From Pseudomonas sp. R-28-1W-6 (lineage in GTDB: Bacteria; Pseudomonadota; Gammaproteobacteria; Pseudomonadales; Pseudomonadaceae): a stretch of 64,000 nucleotides of DNA. The stretch covers positions 92,974 to 156,973 of the forward strand of contig NZ_WELK01000009.1 in the NCBI RefSeq assembly GCF_009799925.1, in the 5' to 3' direction. This document shows positions 25,419 to 35,337 of the stretch, in pieces (positions within the stretch are counted from its first letter, which is position 1; each line of letters starts with the position of its first letter). The position numbers and the translations under genes are program-made. The notes beneath the pieces were generated by a model. That model had not been told where the DNA came from. It did not search any database and saw only the letters and a list, made by a program, of their open reading frames with translations.

Positions 25419-28400
25419 ATGTTTCACGCCTGTTCATCCTGCGTCCGGTCGCCACCACCCTGCTGATGGTGGCGATCTTCCTCACCGGCCTGATCGCCTA
25501 CCGCCTGCTGCCGGTGTCGGCGCTGCCGGAAGTGGATTACCCGACCATCCGCGTGCTCACTTTGTACCCCGGCGCCAGCCCGGAGGTGATGACCAGCGCG
25601 GTGACCGCACCGCTGGAACGTCAGTTCGGGCAGATGCCGGGGTTGAAACAGATGTCCTCGACCAGCTCGGGCGGGGCGTCGGTGATCACCCTGCGTTTCA
25701 CCCTGGAAGTGGACCTGGACGTGGCCGAGCAGGAGGTGCAGGCGGCGATCAACGCAGCGACCAACCTGCTGCCCAGCGACCTGCCGGCACCGCCGGTATA
25801 CAACAAGGTCAACCCGGCCGACACCCCGGTGCTGACCCTGGCAATCAGCTCGGCGAGCCTGCCGCTGACCGAAGTACACGACCTGATCGACACCCGCATG
25901 GCGCAGAAGATCGCCCAGATCAGCGGCGTCGGCCTGGTCAGCCTGGCCGGCGGCCAGCGCAAGGCGGTGCGCATCAAGGTCAACCCCGAGGCGCTGGCCA
26001 GCCATGGCCTCAATCTGTCCGACGTGCGCACGCTGATCACCGCCAGCAACGTCAACCAGCCCAAGGGCAACTTCGACGGCCCGACCCGCGTCTCGCAACT
26101 GGACGCCAACGACCAGCTGGAGTCGGCCGAGGCCTACCTCGACCTGATCCTCAAGTACGAAAACGGCGCGCCGCTGCGCCTCAAGGACGTCTCGACCGTC
26201 ATCGACGGCGCCGAGAACGAGCGCCTGGCCGCCTGGGCCGACCGCAACCAGACCGTGCTGGTGAGCATCCAGCGCCAGCCCGGGGCCAACGTCATCGAGG
26301 TGGTCGAACGCATCCAGAAGCTGCTGCCGCAGATCACCGCCAGCCTGCCGGCCAGCATCGAGGTCAAGCTGCTCACCGACCGCACCCAGACCATCCGCGC
26401 GGCGATCGCCGACGTGCGTTTCGAGCTGATCCTGGCCATCGGCCTGGTGGTGCTGGTGACCTTCCTGTTCCTGCGCAAGCTGTCTGCCACCCTCATCCCG
26501 TCGATCGTGGTGCCGCTCTCGCTGATCGGCACCTTCGGCGTGATGTACCTGGCCGGTTTCTCGGTCAACAACCTGACCCTGATGGCCCTGACCATCGCCA
26601 CCGGTTTCGTGGTCGATGACGCCATCGTCATGCTGGAGAACATCGCCCGTCATCTGGAGGAGGGCGAGACGCCGCTGAATGCCGCGCTCAAGGGCGCCAA
26701 GCAGATCGGCTTCACCCTGATTTCGCTGACTTTCTCGCTGATTGCGGTGCTGATTCCGCTGCTGTTCATGGCTGACGTGGTGGGGCGGCTGTTCCGCGAG
26801 TTCGCCATCACCCTGGCGGTGGCCATCCTGATCTCCCTGGTGGTGTCGCTGACCCTCACGCCGATGATGTGCGCGCGCCTGCTCAAGGTCGAGAAGAAGG
26901 AAGAACAGGGGCGTTTCTACCGCGCCAGCGGCGCCTTTCTCGACAACCTGATCGAGCGTTACGGGGTTGGCCTGCAGTGGGTGCTCCGGCACCAGCCGCT
27001 GACCCTGCTGGTGGCTCTTGGCACCCTGGCGCTGACCGTGGTGCTGTATCTGGCGGTGCCCAAGGGCTTCTTCCCGGTGCAGGACACCGGGGTGATCCAG
27101 GGCATTTCCGAGGCGCCACAGAGCATTTCCTTCGCTGCCATGAGCGAGCGCCAGCAGCGCCTGGCCGAGGTGATCCTGCGCGATGAGGCGGTGGCCAGCC
27201 TGTCGTCCTATATCGGTGTGGACGGCGACAATGCCACGCTCAACAGCGGCCGCCTGTTGATCAACCTCAAGCCGCATGCCGAGCGCGAGGTCAGCGCCAG
27301 CGAGGTGATCGAGCGCCTGCGCCCTGAACTGGCGGCGATTCCTGGCATCCAGCTGTACTTACAGCCAGTGCAGGACTTGACCATCGAGGATCGGGTCAGC
27401 CGCACCCAGTTCCAGTTCAGCCTGGAGTCGCCGGACGCCGCGCTGCTGGAAGAATGGACGCCCAAACTGATCGAGGTGCTGAGCGAGCAACCCGAGCTGC
27501 GTGACGTGGCCAGCGACCTGCAGAACCGAGGGCTGCAGGTGTACCTGCAGATCGACCGCGACGCCGCTTCGCGCCTGGGCGTGAGCATCAGTGACATTGA
27601 CGATGCGCTGTACGACGCCTTCGGCCAGCGGCAGATCTCCACCATCTTCACCCAGGCCAGCCAGTACCGCGTGGTACTGGAGAGTGCCGGCGCCGGTGAG
27701 CTTGGTCCGCAGGCCTTACAGCAGGTGCATGTGGCCACCGCCAGCGGCGGCCAGGTGCCGCTGGCCTCGCTGGCGCGCATCGAGGAGCGTGCGGCCAGCC
27801 TGCTGGTCAACCATATCGGCCAGTTCCCGGCGGTGACCCTGTCGTTCAACTTGGCCAGTGGCGTGTCGCTGGGCGAGGCGGTGGCGGTGATCGAGCAGGT
27901 ACAGCAGGACATCGGCCTGCCGGCAGGTATCCAGAGCCAGTTCCAGGGCGCCGCCGAGGCCTTCCGCGCCTCGCTGTCGAGCACCTTGTTGCTGATCCTG
28001 GCGGCCATCGTCACCATGTACATCGTGCTCGGCGTGCTCTACGAGAGCTACATCCACCCGATCACCATCCTCTCGACCTTGCCTTCGGCCGGGGTCGGCG
28101 CGCTGCTGGCGCTGCTGCTGACCGGTAACGACCTAGGCCTGATCGCCATCATCGGCATCATCCTGCTGATCGGCATCGTCAAGAAGAACGCGATCATGAT
28201 GATCGACTTCGCCTTGGAGGCCGAGCGGCAGCAGGGCATGAGCCCGGAAGAGGCGATCTACCGCGCGGCGCTGCTGCGTTTCCGCCCGATCCTGATGACC
28301 ACCCTGGCCGCGCTGTTCGGCGCCATCCCGCTGATGCTGGCCTCGGGCTCCGGCGCCGAGCTGCGCCAGCCGCTGGGCCTGGTGATGGTCGGCGGCCTGC

Positions 28401-28507
28401 TGCTCAGCCAGGTGCTGACGCTGTTCACCACGCCGGTGATCTACCTGTGGTTCGATCGCCTGTCGCGCCACTATTTCGGCCGCAGTGCGGCGGGGGTGAC
28501 GGTATGA
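25415..28507 (+). CDS. muxB: RND efflux permease MuxB
   Basis: A 1030-residue proton-driven inner-membrane transporter of the HAE-1/MdtB type, with twelve membrane helices and two large periplasmic loops. It starts [23 protein letters not shown]. The proton-relay aspartates are in helix 4 ([19 protein letters not shown]), and the repeat-two motifs GIIIL-type [19 protein letters not shown] and [20 protein letters not shown] are intact. It is the first of two different permeases in the operon; MdtB/MdtC-type pumps work as a heterotrimer. It overlaps muxA by four bases. Confidence 0.93.
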   Translation: MNVSRLFILRPVATTLLMVAIFLTGLIAYRLLPVSALPEVDYPTIRVLTLYPGASPEVMTSAVTAPLERQFGQMPGLKQMSSTSSGGASVITLRFTLEVDLDVAEQEVQAAINAATNLLPSDLPAPPVYNKVNPADTPVLTLAISSASLPLTEVHDLIDTRMAQKIAQISGVGLVSLAGGQRKAVRIKVNPEALASHGLNLSDVRTLITASNVNQPKGNFDGPTRVSQLDANDQLESAEAYLDLILKYENGAPLRLKDVSTVIDGAENERLAAWADRNQTVLVSIQRQPGANVIEVVERIQKLLPQITASLPASIEVKLLTDRTQTIRAAIADVRFELILAIGLVVLVTFLFLRKLSATLIPSIVVPLSLIGTFGVMYLAGFSVNNLTLMALTIATGFVVDDAIVMLENIARHLEEGETPLNAALKGAKQIGFTLISLTFSLIAVLIPLLFMADVVGRLFREFAITLAVAILISLVVSLTLTPMMCARLLKVEKKEEQGRFYRASGAFLDNLIERYGVGLQWVLRHQPLTLLVALGTLALTVVLYLAVPKGFFPVQDTGVIQGISEAPQSISFAAMSERQQRLAEVILRDEAVASLSSYIGVDGDNATLNSGRLLINLKPHAEREVSASEVIERLRPELAAIPGIQLYLQPVQDLTIEDRVSRTQFQFSLESPDAALLEEWTPKLIEVLSEQPELRDVASDLQNRGLQVYLQIDRDAASRLGVSISDIDDALYDAFGQRQISTIFTQASQYRVVLESAGAGELGPQALQQVHVATASGGQVPLASLARIEERAASLLVNHIGQFPAVTLSFNLASGVSLGEAVAVIEQVQQDIGLPAGIQSQFQGAAEAFRASLSSTLLLILAAIVTMYIVLGVLYESYIHPITILSTLPSAGVGALLALLLTGNDLGLIAIIGIILLIGIVKKNAIMMIDFALEAERQQGMSPEEAIYRAALLRFRPILMTTLAALFGAIPLMLASGSGAELRQPLGLVMVGGLLLSQVLTLFTTPVIYLWFDRLSRHYFGRSAAGVTV

Positions 28508-28528
28508 GCCTCGCAGCTGAGCTTTATG

Positions 28529-28597
28529 GTGGGAGCGGCTTCAGCCGCGATTGGCTTACCCCGTACGCGCGGGCATCGCGGCTGAAGCCGCTCCCAC
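28529..28597. repeat. REP doublet (REPIN) between muxB and muxC
   Basis: GTGGGAGCGGCTTCAGCCGCG and its reverse complement flank a 27-base spacer. The arms are identical to those at 9661-9710, with a longer spacer. It fills most of the 118-base gap between two genes that are usually almost contiguous in this operon type. Confidence 0.9.
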
Positions 28598-28625
28598 AGA
28601 AGCCGTGCCCACAGGGCCGTGCTCG

Positions 28626-31600
28626 ATGAACATCTCCGCGCCCTTTATCCGCCGGCCGGTGGCCACGCTGCTGCTGAGCCTGGCGATCCTCCTGCTCGGC
28701 TGGGTCAGCTTCGGCCTGCTGTCGGTGGCACCGCTGCCGAAGATGGATTTCCCGGCCATCGTGGTCAACGCCAGCCTGCCGGGCGCCAGCCCGCAGGTGA
28801 TGGCCTCCAGCGTGGCCACGCCGCTGGAGCGCTCGCTCGGCAGCATCGCCGGGATCAGCGAGATGACCAGCCGCAGCAGCCAGGGCAGCACGCAGATCGT
28901 CATCCTCTTCGACCTCGAACGTAACATCGATGCCGCCGCCCGCGAGGTGCAGGCGGCCATCAACGCCGCGCGCAACCTGCTGCCCAGCGGCATGCGCAGC
29001 ATGCCCACCTACAAGAAGTTCAACCCCTCCCAGGCGCCGATCATGGTCCTGGCGCTCAGCTCGCCGGTGCTGGACAAGAGCCAGCTGTACGACGTCGCCT
29101 CCACCGTGCTGGCGCAGAAACTGGCGCAGGTGCAGGGCGTCGGGCAGATCCAGATCGGCGGCAGCTCGCTGCCGGCGGTGCGGGTGGAGCTGCAGCCGCG
29201 CCTGCTCGACCAGTACGGCATCGCCCTGGACGAGGTGCGCAACGCCATCGCCACGGCCAACGTCGACCGGCCCAAGGGCGCCGTGGAAGACGCCAGCCGC
29301 CACTGGCAGATCCAGGCCAACGACCAGTTGGAGAAGGCCGCCGACTACCAGCCGCTGATCATCCGCTACCAGAACAACGCGGCGGTGCGCCTGGGCGATG
29401 TGGCCAAGGTCCGCGACTCGGTGGAGAACCGCTACAACAGCGGCTTCTACAATGACGACGACTCGGTGCTGCTGGTGATCAACCGCCAGCCCGGCGCCAA
29501 CATCATCGAGACCATCGAGGACATCCGCGCCGAGCTGCCCGGGCTGCAGGCGGTGATCCCGGCCAGCGTGCGGCTGGAGGTGGCCATGGACCGCTCGCCG
29601 GTGATCCGCGCCACCCTGCACGAGGCCGAGCGCACCCTGCTGATCGCCGTGGCCCTGGTGATCCTGGTGGTGTTCGCCTTCCTCGGCCGCTGGCGCGCCG
29701 CGCTGATCCCGGCGCTGGCGGTGCCGGTGTCGCTGGTCGGCACCTTCGCGGTGATGTACCTGCTGGATTTCTCGCTGAACAACCTGTCGCTGATGGCGCT
29801 GATCATCGCCACCGGCCTGGTGGTGGACGACGCCATCGTGGTGCTGGAGAACATCTCGCGGCATATCGAGGCCGGCGAGAAGCCCATGGCCGCGGCGTTC
29901 AAGGGCGCCCAGGAGGTCGGCTTCACCCTGCTGTCGATGAACCTGTCGCTGGTCGCGGTGTTCCTCTCCATCCTGTTCATGGGCGGCATAGTCGGCAGCC
30001 TGTTCCGCGAGTTCTCCATCACCCTGACGGTGGCGATCCTGATCTCCATGCTGGTGTCGCTGACCCTGACGCCCATGCTCTGCGCGCGCTGGCTCAAGGC
30101 CGAGGAGGCCGAACGCCAACCCGGCCGCCTGCAGCGCTTCGGCACGCGCCTGCAGGAGCGGGTGCTGGATGGCTACGCGCGCAGCCTGGACTGGGCCCTG
30201 CGCCACTCGCGGCTGACCCTGTGCAGCCTGCTGGCGACCATCGCGTTCAACGTGTTCCTGTTCATCGAAGTGCCCAAGACCTTCATGCCGCAGCAGGACA
30301 CCGGCCAGCTGATCGGCTTCGTGCGCGGCGACGACGGCCTGTCGTTCCAGGTCATGCAGCCGAAGATGGAGATCTACCGCCGCGCACTGCTGGCCGACCC
30401 GGCGGTGCAGAGCGTGGCCGGCTTCATCGGCGGCAGCGGCGGGATCAACAACGCCTTCCTGGTGGTGCGCCTGAAACCCATAGACCAGCGCGGCGTGTCG
30501 GCCCAGCAGGTGATCGAGCGCCTGCGCGACAGCGTGCCCAAGGTGCCGGGCGGACGGCTGATGCTGATGCCCGACCAGGACCTACAGTTCGGCGGCCGCC
30601 AGGGGCGCAGCTCGGAGAACGAATACGTGCTGCTGGCCAGCAACCTGGACGACCTGCGCGAGTGGCTGCCCAAGGTGCGCGACGCTCTGGCCAGGCTGCC
30701 CGAGTTGACCGACATCGACGCCAACGAAGGCGAGGGCGCCCAGCAGATCAGCCTGCAGATCGACCGCGCCACCGCCCAGCGCCTGGGGGTGGACATGGCC
30801 ATGGTCACATCGGTGCTGAACAACGCCTTCAGCCAGCGGCAGATCTCCACCATCTACGACAGCCTCAACCAGTACAGCGTGGTGATGGAGATCAATCCCA
30901 GCTTCGCCGAATACCCGGAGGCGCTGGACCAGATCCAGGTGATCAGCGCAGACGGCGCGCGGGTACCGCTGTCCAGCTTCGCCCGCTGGGAGCGCAGCCT
31001 GGAGGAGGACCGGGTCAACCACCAGGGCCAGTTCGCCGCGGAAAGCATCGGCTACTCGCTGGCCAAGGACGTCACCCAGGAGCAGGCCAACCGGGCGATC
31101 GCCCAGGCCGTGGCCCAGGTCAACCTGCCCACCGAGGTGCAGGGCCTGGTCGGCGGCACCGGCGGGGCGTTCCAGGCCGCGGCCAAGGGCCAGCCGCTGA
31201 TGATCCTCAGCGCGCTGCTGGTGGTGTACATCGTGCTCGGCATCCTCTACGAGAGCTACATCCACCCGCTGACCATCCTCTCCACGCTGCCCTCGGCGGG
31301 TGTCGGTGCGCTGCTGGCGATCATCCTCAGCGGTGGCGAATTCAGCCTGATTTCGCTGCTCGGCCTGTTCCTGCTGATCGGCGTGGTGAAGAAGAACGCC
31401 ATCCTGATGATCGACCTGGCCCTGGAACTGGAGCGGCATGACAAGCTGAGCCCGCAGGAATCGATCCGCCGCGCCTGCCTGCTGCGTTTCCGCCCGATCA
31501 TGATGACCACCCTGGCCGCCATGCTCGGCGCCTTGCCGCTGCTGCTGGGCATGAGCGAGGGCGCGGAAATGCGCCAGCCGCTGGGCCTGACCATCGTCGG

Positions 31601-31733
31601 CGGGCTGATCCTCAGCCAGCTGCTGACCCTCTACACCACCCCCGTGGTCTACCTGTACCTCGACCGCCTGCGCCACAGCGTCAATCGCTGGCGCGGCGTG
31701 CGCACCGATGCCGCCCTGGATACCCTCGTATGA
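28626..31733 (+). CDS. muxC: RND efflux permease MuxC
   Basis: A 1035-residue RND permease, the second pump of the MuxABC complex. The start MNISAPFIRRPVATLLLSLAILLLGW is the family-typical amphipathic opening; a longer in-frame extension runs through the REP doublet and is rejected. Helix-4 aspartates are in ATGLVVDDAIVVLENISRH, and FLLIGVVKKNAILMIDLALELE and RFRPIMMTTLAAMLGALPLLL mark the second half. Its stop overlaps the opmB start (ATGA). Confidence 0.93.
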   Translation: MNISAPFIRRPVATLLLSLAILLLGWVSFGLLSVAPLPKMDFPAIVVNASLPGASPQVMASSVATPLERSLGSIAGISEMTSRSSQGSTQIVILFDLERNIDAAAREVQAAINAARNLLPSGMRSMPTYKKFNPSQAPIMVLALSSPVLDKSQLYDVASTVLAQKLAQVQGVGQIQIGGSSLPAVRVELQPRLLDQYGIALDEVRNAIATANVDRPKGAVEDASRHWQIQANDQLEKAADYQPLIIRYQNNAAVRLGDVAKVRDSVENRYNSGFYNDDDSVLLVINRQPGANIIETIEDIRAELPGLQAVIPASVRLEVAMDRSPVIRATLHEAERTLLIAVALVILVVFAFLGRWRAALIPALAVPVSLVGTFAVMYLLDFSLNNLSLMALIIATGLVVDDAIVVLENISRHIEAGEKPMAAAFKGAQEVGFTLLSMNLSLVAVFLSILFMGGIVGSLFREFSITLTVAILISMLVSLTLTPMLCARWLKAEEAERQPGRLQRFGTRLQERVLDGYARSLDWALRHSRLTLCSLLATIAFNVFLFIEVPKTFMPQQDTGQLIGFVRGDDGLSFQVMQPKMEIYRRALLADPAVQSVAGFIGGSGGINNAFLVVRLKPIDQRGVSAQQVIERLRDSVPKVPGGRLMLMPDQDLQFGGRQGRSSENEYVLLASNLDDLREWLPKVRDALARLPELTDIDANEGEGAQQISLQIDRATAQRLGVDMAMVTSVLNNAFSQRQISTIYDSLNQYSVVMEINPSFAEYPEALDQIQVISADGARVPLSSFARWERSLEEDRVNHQGQFAAESIGYSLAKDVTQEQANRAIAQAVAQVNLPTEVQGLVGGTGGAFQAAAKGQPLMILSALLVVYIVLGILYESYIHPLTILSTLPSAGVGALLAIILSGGEFSLISLLGLFLLIGVVKKNAILMIDLALELERHDKLSPQESIRRACLLRFRPIMMTTLAAMLGALPLLLGMSEGAEMRQPLGLTIVGGLILSQLLTLYTTPVVYLYLDRLRHSVNRWRGVRTDAALDTLV

Positions 31734-33190
31734 AGCCTTCGTCCCTTCGCCCGCTGTGCCTGGCCATCGCCGCCCTGGTCCCCGCTTTCATGCTGGCCGC
31801 CTGCGCCATCGGCCCCGACTACCAGCGCCCGGCTTCCGCCGAAGCGGCGCAGTTCAAGCAGGCGGCCGGCTGGAAGGCGGCGGCTCCGGCCGATACCGTG
31901 CTGCGCGGCAACTGGTGGGAGCTGTATGGCGATGCCGAACTGAACCAGCTGATCGCACGGCTCAACGCCAACAACCAGAGCCTGGCCAGCGCGGAAGCCC
32001 AGTACCGCCAGGCCAGGGCCCTGGCCCGTGGCGCACGGGCGGCGTTCTTCCCCAGCGTCGGCCTGGATACCGGCGTGACCCGCGCCGGCCAGGGCGGTGG
32101 CGACAGCACCCTCGGCACCACCGGCGGGGTCAGCGTCAGCGGCTCGAATGCCGCGCAGATCTCCAAGACCTACGACGCCAGCCTAGGCGTGAGCTGGGAG
32201 GTGGATATCTGGGGCAAGCTGCGCCGCCAGCTGGAAGCCGACAGCGCCAGCCTGCAGGCCAGCGCCGCCGACCTGGCCGCCGTGCGCCTCAGCCAGCAGG
32301 CCGAACTGGTGCAGAGCTACCTGCAGCTACGCGTACTGGATGAACAGAAACGCCTGCTCGACGAGACCGTGGCCGCCTACCAGCAGGCCTTCCGCATCGC
32401 CGAGAAGCAGTACAAGGCCGGCATCGTGCCGAAATCCGACGTGACCCAGGCGCTGACCCAGCTCAAAAGCACCGAGGCCGATGCGGTCGACCTGGAGTAC
32501 CAGCGCGCCCAGCTGGAACACGCCCTGGCCGTGCTGGTCGGGGTGGCGCCGTCGCAGTTCGCGCTGGCCGCGCGCGAGCAGGTTCCCGAGCTACCGGCGG
32601 TGCCGCTGAGCCTGCCCTCGGCCCTGCTGGAACGTCGCCCGGACATCGCCGCCGCCGAGCGCCGGGTGATCGCCGCGAATGCCGAGATCGGCGTGGCCAA
32701 GGCCGCCTACTACCCGGACCTGACCCTGTCCGCCACTGGCGGTTACCGCAGCGGCAGCCTCGACGAGTGGATCAGCCTGCCCAACCGCTTCTGGTCGATC
32801 GGCCCGCAGTTCGCCCTCAACCTGTTTGACGGCGGGCTGATTCGCTCCCAGGTCGAGCAGGCCGAAGCCAGCTACGACCAGACCGTGGCCGACTACCGCC
32901 TGACCGTGCTGCAAGGCTTCCGCGAGGTGGAGGACTACCTGGTGCAGCTGGCCGTGCTGGAGCGCGAGGCCGTGGTGCAACAGCAGGGACTGGAAGCCGC
33001 CCGTGAATCGCTGCGGCTGATCCTCAACCAGTACAAGGCCGGCACCGTGGAGTTCACCGACGTGGTCAGCGTGCAGACCAGCGCCCTGTCCAGCGAACGC
33101 ACGCGTCTGACCCTGCAGGGCAACCGCCTGACCGCCAGCGTGCAGCTGGTCGCCGCACTCGGCGGTGGCTGGCAGCCAGCGGCGGAATAA
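31730..33190 (+). CDS. opmB: Outer-membrane efflux channel OpmB
   Basis: A 486-residue TolC-like outer-membrane factor of the NodT/OprM lipoprotein family. The signal peptide ends in lipobox LAAC (C25), followed by AIGPDYQRP. Two repeats of the alpha-barrel are seen, the second with LPSALLERRPDIAAAERRVIAANAEIGVAKAAYYPDL. It completes the MuxABC pump. It is the last gene of the operon, facing the LapG-type gene across 78 bases. Confidence 0.92.
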   Translation: MKPSSLRPLCLAIAALVPAFMLAACAIGPDYQRPASAEAAQFKQAAGWKAAAPADTVLRGNWWELYGDAELNQLIARLNANNQSLASAEAQYRQARALARGARAAFFPSVGLDTGVTRAGQGGGDSTLGTTGGVSVSGSNAAQISKTYDASLGVSWEVDIWGKLRRQLEADSASLQASAADLAAVRLSQQAELVQSYLQLRVLDEQKRLLDETVAAYQQAFRIAEKQYKAGIVPKSDVTQALTQLKSTEADAVDLEYQRAQLEHALAVLVGVAPSQFALAAREQVPELPAVPLSLPSALLERRPDIAAAERRVIAANAEIGVAKAAYYPDLTLSATGGYRSGSLDEWISLPNRFWSIGPQFALNLFDGGLIRSQVEQAEASYDQTVADYRLTVLQGFREVEDYLVQLAVLEREAVVQQQGLEAARESLRLILNQYKAGTVEFTDVVSVQTSALSSERTRLTLQGNRLTASVQLVAALGGGWQPAAE

Positions 33191-33268
33191 CCGCTGCGCC
33201 GGCGCTACCCCGTAGGATGTAGGCACGGAGTGGGCGGTTTCCCGGGTGCTGTCGTGCAGGCTGCAGCC

Positions 33269-33964
33269 CTAGGTACGGAATCCTTCCCTCTTCATCCGCG
33301 CCAGCAGCCCCTGCCAGAAGGACACTTCGCCCATCTCGCCGATATGCCTGAGCGCGCCGCTCTTCATGGCATAGAGCCCGTGCCCGTTGAAGGCATAACG
33401 CAGGGCCAGGTCCTTGCGTTGCGAGGCGGGGAGAATGCTGTCCAGCAGATTGTCCAGCACCAGGGGCTCGGCGTCCGGAGTCGCGAAATAGGTCACCACC
33501 ATATGGGCCTGGTTCAGCTCCAGGGCCTTGGCGTAAGTGATGCGCAACTTTTCCTGGGGGATACCCAACTGCAGCAGGGTGAAGTACTTGACCAGAGCGA
33601 AGTCTTCGCAATCACCGACGCCCCTGGCCAGGGTTTCCACGGGGGTGGCCCAGTAGTCGGGGCGTTGCCAGACCACCTCGTCTGCGCTGAAACGTATCTG
33701 GTGGTTAATCTCGTGATTGACCGCCTGCAGTTGCTTGCGCTCGGGTAGCTGCCGGCTGCTTTCCAGCAGGTCACGCCAGGCCTGCAGGCGCTTCTTGGCC
33801 GAGCCGCTGTGGTAGCGCTCTTGCGCCTGGTGCAGCGCAGGCTCGACGCTCCAGGCCGCCTTGGCGCTGCCGGCGCTCAGCAGGAGGCTGCCGCTGACAG
33901 CGACAATGGACAACAATTGCCAAAACAGGGACGAACTGAAGCGGCGGGAGGCAGGCTTCTGCAA
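33269..33964 (-). CDS. LapG-type periplasmic cysteine protease (BTLCP family)
   Basis: A 231-residue bacterial transglutaminase-like cysteine protease. The N-terminal hydrophobic segment (LLSIVAVSGSLLLSAGSAKA) is a signal peptide. The triad is C119 in GVGDCEDFALVKYF, H154 in NQAHMVVTYF and D171 in LVLDNLLDSI; the acidic residues next to the cysteine match the calcium site. LapG cleaves large RTX adhesins such as LapA off the surface and is held in check by the c-di-GMP receptor LapD. No lapD or adhesin gene is in the window, so its partner must be elsewhere. Confidence 0.82.
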   Translation of the reverse strand: MQKPASRRFSSSLFWQLLSIVAVSGSLLLSAGSAKAAWSVEPALHQAQERYHSGSAKKRLQAWRDLLESSRQLPERKQLQAVNHEINHQIRFSADEVVWQRPDYWATPVETLARGVGDCEDFALVKYFTLLQLGIPQEKLRITYAKALELNQAHMVVTYFATPDAEPLVLDNLLDSILPASQRKDLALRYAFNGHGLYAMKSGALRHIGEMGEVSFWQGLLARMKREGFRT

Positions 33965-34263
33965 CGGGTTGACTCTCCAGGGAAAGCGGCCGGGGCCGGG
34001 TTCGGGTGGTGGATCAATCCGTTGAGCGATTCACCGGCAGGGAGGGAACCCTCAGCCGGGTCGAGGACGCGGCCACAGTAGAGGCACTGATGGCGCTGCC
34101 GCAAGGTGCAGGAGATGCGCGGCAGGGCAGGGGTAGCGACCGATAAGGGCGGGAAGGCTCTGGAACGGCCCCTGCCGGCCTTGACCGATGGTCGGAAAGT
34201 GGGCTGCTGCCACTTCCCGCCGGATGCGGAGGTCGACCGCATCCGACGGATGGCTAGTCAGGG
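33965..34263. other. Intergenic stretch with one hairpin
   Basis: No convincing gene. A minus-strand frame here contains CTLRQRHQCLYCGRV, which hints at a zinc ribbon, but it runs through the start of the LapG-type gene and has no ribosome site or family match. It should hold the LapG-type promoter. The only clear structure is the hairpin at 34221-34245. Confidence 0.4.
34221..34245 (-). terminator. Hairpin after the small secreted protein gene
   Basis: Nine-base arms CGGATGCGG and CCGCATCCG with a seven-base loop, 18 bases after the stop. There is no T-run. Confidence 0.4.
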
Positions 34264-34560
34264 TCAGTGTCTGGATTCGAACCTTTGCTGCTGGATCGTC
34301 GACCTGTACTGCGGAGCTGGTTGCTTGGCGGGTTGCATTTCGTCCTGTTCAGACTGCCGACCGGCCGCGGTCGGTTGTTCCTCGACCATCCTGGCGAAGC
34401 TTTCGCTGGATTCCTCCTTCATTTGCATCGCTTGCTGATTACGTATCCGGAACTCGTTGATGCGGTCAATTCCACCACCCTCCGCAAGAACCGCTCCCGT
34501 CGTCACCGTCAGGGCCAGGAATAGGCCGCTGAGGGCCGTTTTGCTGTGTGTCAATTTCAT
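34264..34560 (-). CDS. Small secreted protein of unknown function
   Basis: A 98-residue protein with a clear signal peptide (MKLTHSKTALSGLFLALTVTTGAVLA, cleavage near residue 26) and a strong AGGAGG ribosome site, which together support it. The mature part is short, charged and glutamine-rich (INEFRIRNQQAMQMKEESSESFARMVEEQ), likely helical then disordered. It has no cysteine and no recognised domain. It is divergent from the copper-cluster DUF2946 gene across ~300 bases; shared regulation is possible but unsupported. Confidence 0.65.
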   Translation of the reverse strand: MKLTHSKTALSGLFLALTVTTGAVLAEGGGIDRINEFRIRNQQAMQMKEESSESFARMVEEQPTAAGRQSEQDEMQPAKQPAPQYRSTIQQQRFESRH

Positions 34561-34866
34561 CGTCGTGTCCTCCTGTTCCCCCCACTTGTCCCCCAAACAT
34601 CAGAGGAAAATGATCGGCCTTTGTTACGGGGATGGCTCATGGTCTGACAGGTGGTCAAAAACAGTACCTGCGGGCGAATGCAAGTCTCTACCTGGCATGG
34701 AAATTTCTGAGAGTTCTGGCCGTTTTCGAGGCCCTGGATCAGGGCAAGGGCTGGATCACGGCCTCGATCGGGCCGATGCGCACGGCGCCCATGCACCGGG
34801 GTGCGGCAAATGGTCGGGGGCTGCCGGCTTCTATCCCCCGGTGGCGCGGTGGTAGAGTCGCGCCCC
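34561..34866. other. Divergent promoter region, no gene seen
   Basis: About 300 bases between two divergent genes. No ORF with a ribosome site or family match was seen, and no recognisable metal-regulator box (Fur, CueR, CopR) could be placed with confidence. It should contain the promoters of both flanking units. Confidence 0.4.
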
Positions 34867-35256
34867 ATGATTCTGACCCGTGACCACCGCACGCTGATCG
34901 CCTGGGCGCTGTACACCAGCCTGCTGCTCAGCCTGTTCGTCTGCGGTTTGCATCACGGCCAGGCCAGCGGCCTCAGCCTCAGCGGCCTGCAGGGCGGCTT
35001 CTGCGCCGAGGACAGCGGCATCGCGGCGGTGGACCTGGGCGCGGGTTCGGCCCACCAGCAGGCCGATTCGTTGTCCTGCCCGCTGTGTTCGTCATTCGGC
35101 CTGGCCGTGGCCCTCAACAGCCAGACCTGGGCCGCGGACTTCCCGCCGGTCCTCGGCGGCGCCCCCAGCCAGCCGCAGCACTGGGCGCAACCGCCGCCAC
35201 GCCACCTGTGGCCCTCGCTCAACCCTCGCGCTTCACCCACCGACTTGCCTGCCTGA
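34867..35256 (+). CDS. DUF2946 family protein, probable copper-associated
   Basis: A 129-residue protein with an N-terminal membrane or signal segment (LIAWALYTSLLLSLFVCGLHHGQASG) and the family-typical cysteine pair in LSCPLCSSFGLAVALN, plus a histidine pair (HH) near the end of the first segment. DUF2946 proteins usually sit beside copper uptake or resistance genes; here a TonB receptor, a PepSY protein and a PCu(A)C chaperone follow in the same direction. A metal-binding accessory role in the envelope is likely; the exact function is unknown. Confidence 0.75.
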   Translation: MILTRDHRTLIAWALYTSLLLSLFVCGLHHGQASGLSLSGLQGGFCAEDSGIAAVDLGAGSAHQQADSLSCPLCSSFGLAVALNSQTWAADFPPVLGGAPSQPQHWAQPPPRHLWPSLNPRASPTDLPA

Positions 35257-35337
35257 AACATTCGGCCCCGTGCCTGCCTGCGCCTGCGCGCAGGCGGGCC
35301 GTAGGCCCGGTTGATTTTTCCTGCACGGAAGTCTTGC

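Noticed and set aside
28524..30206. 560-residue minus-strand frame over muxC
   Set aside because: Shadow of muxC and composed of repetitive H/Q/R/D-rich sequence.
33877..34242. Minus-strand ORF with CTLRQRHQCLYCGRV
   Set aside because: It overlaps the start of the LapG-type gene, lacks a ribosome site and the rest reads as random proline/serine/arginine-rich sequence.
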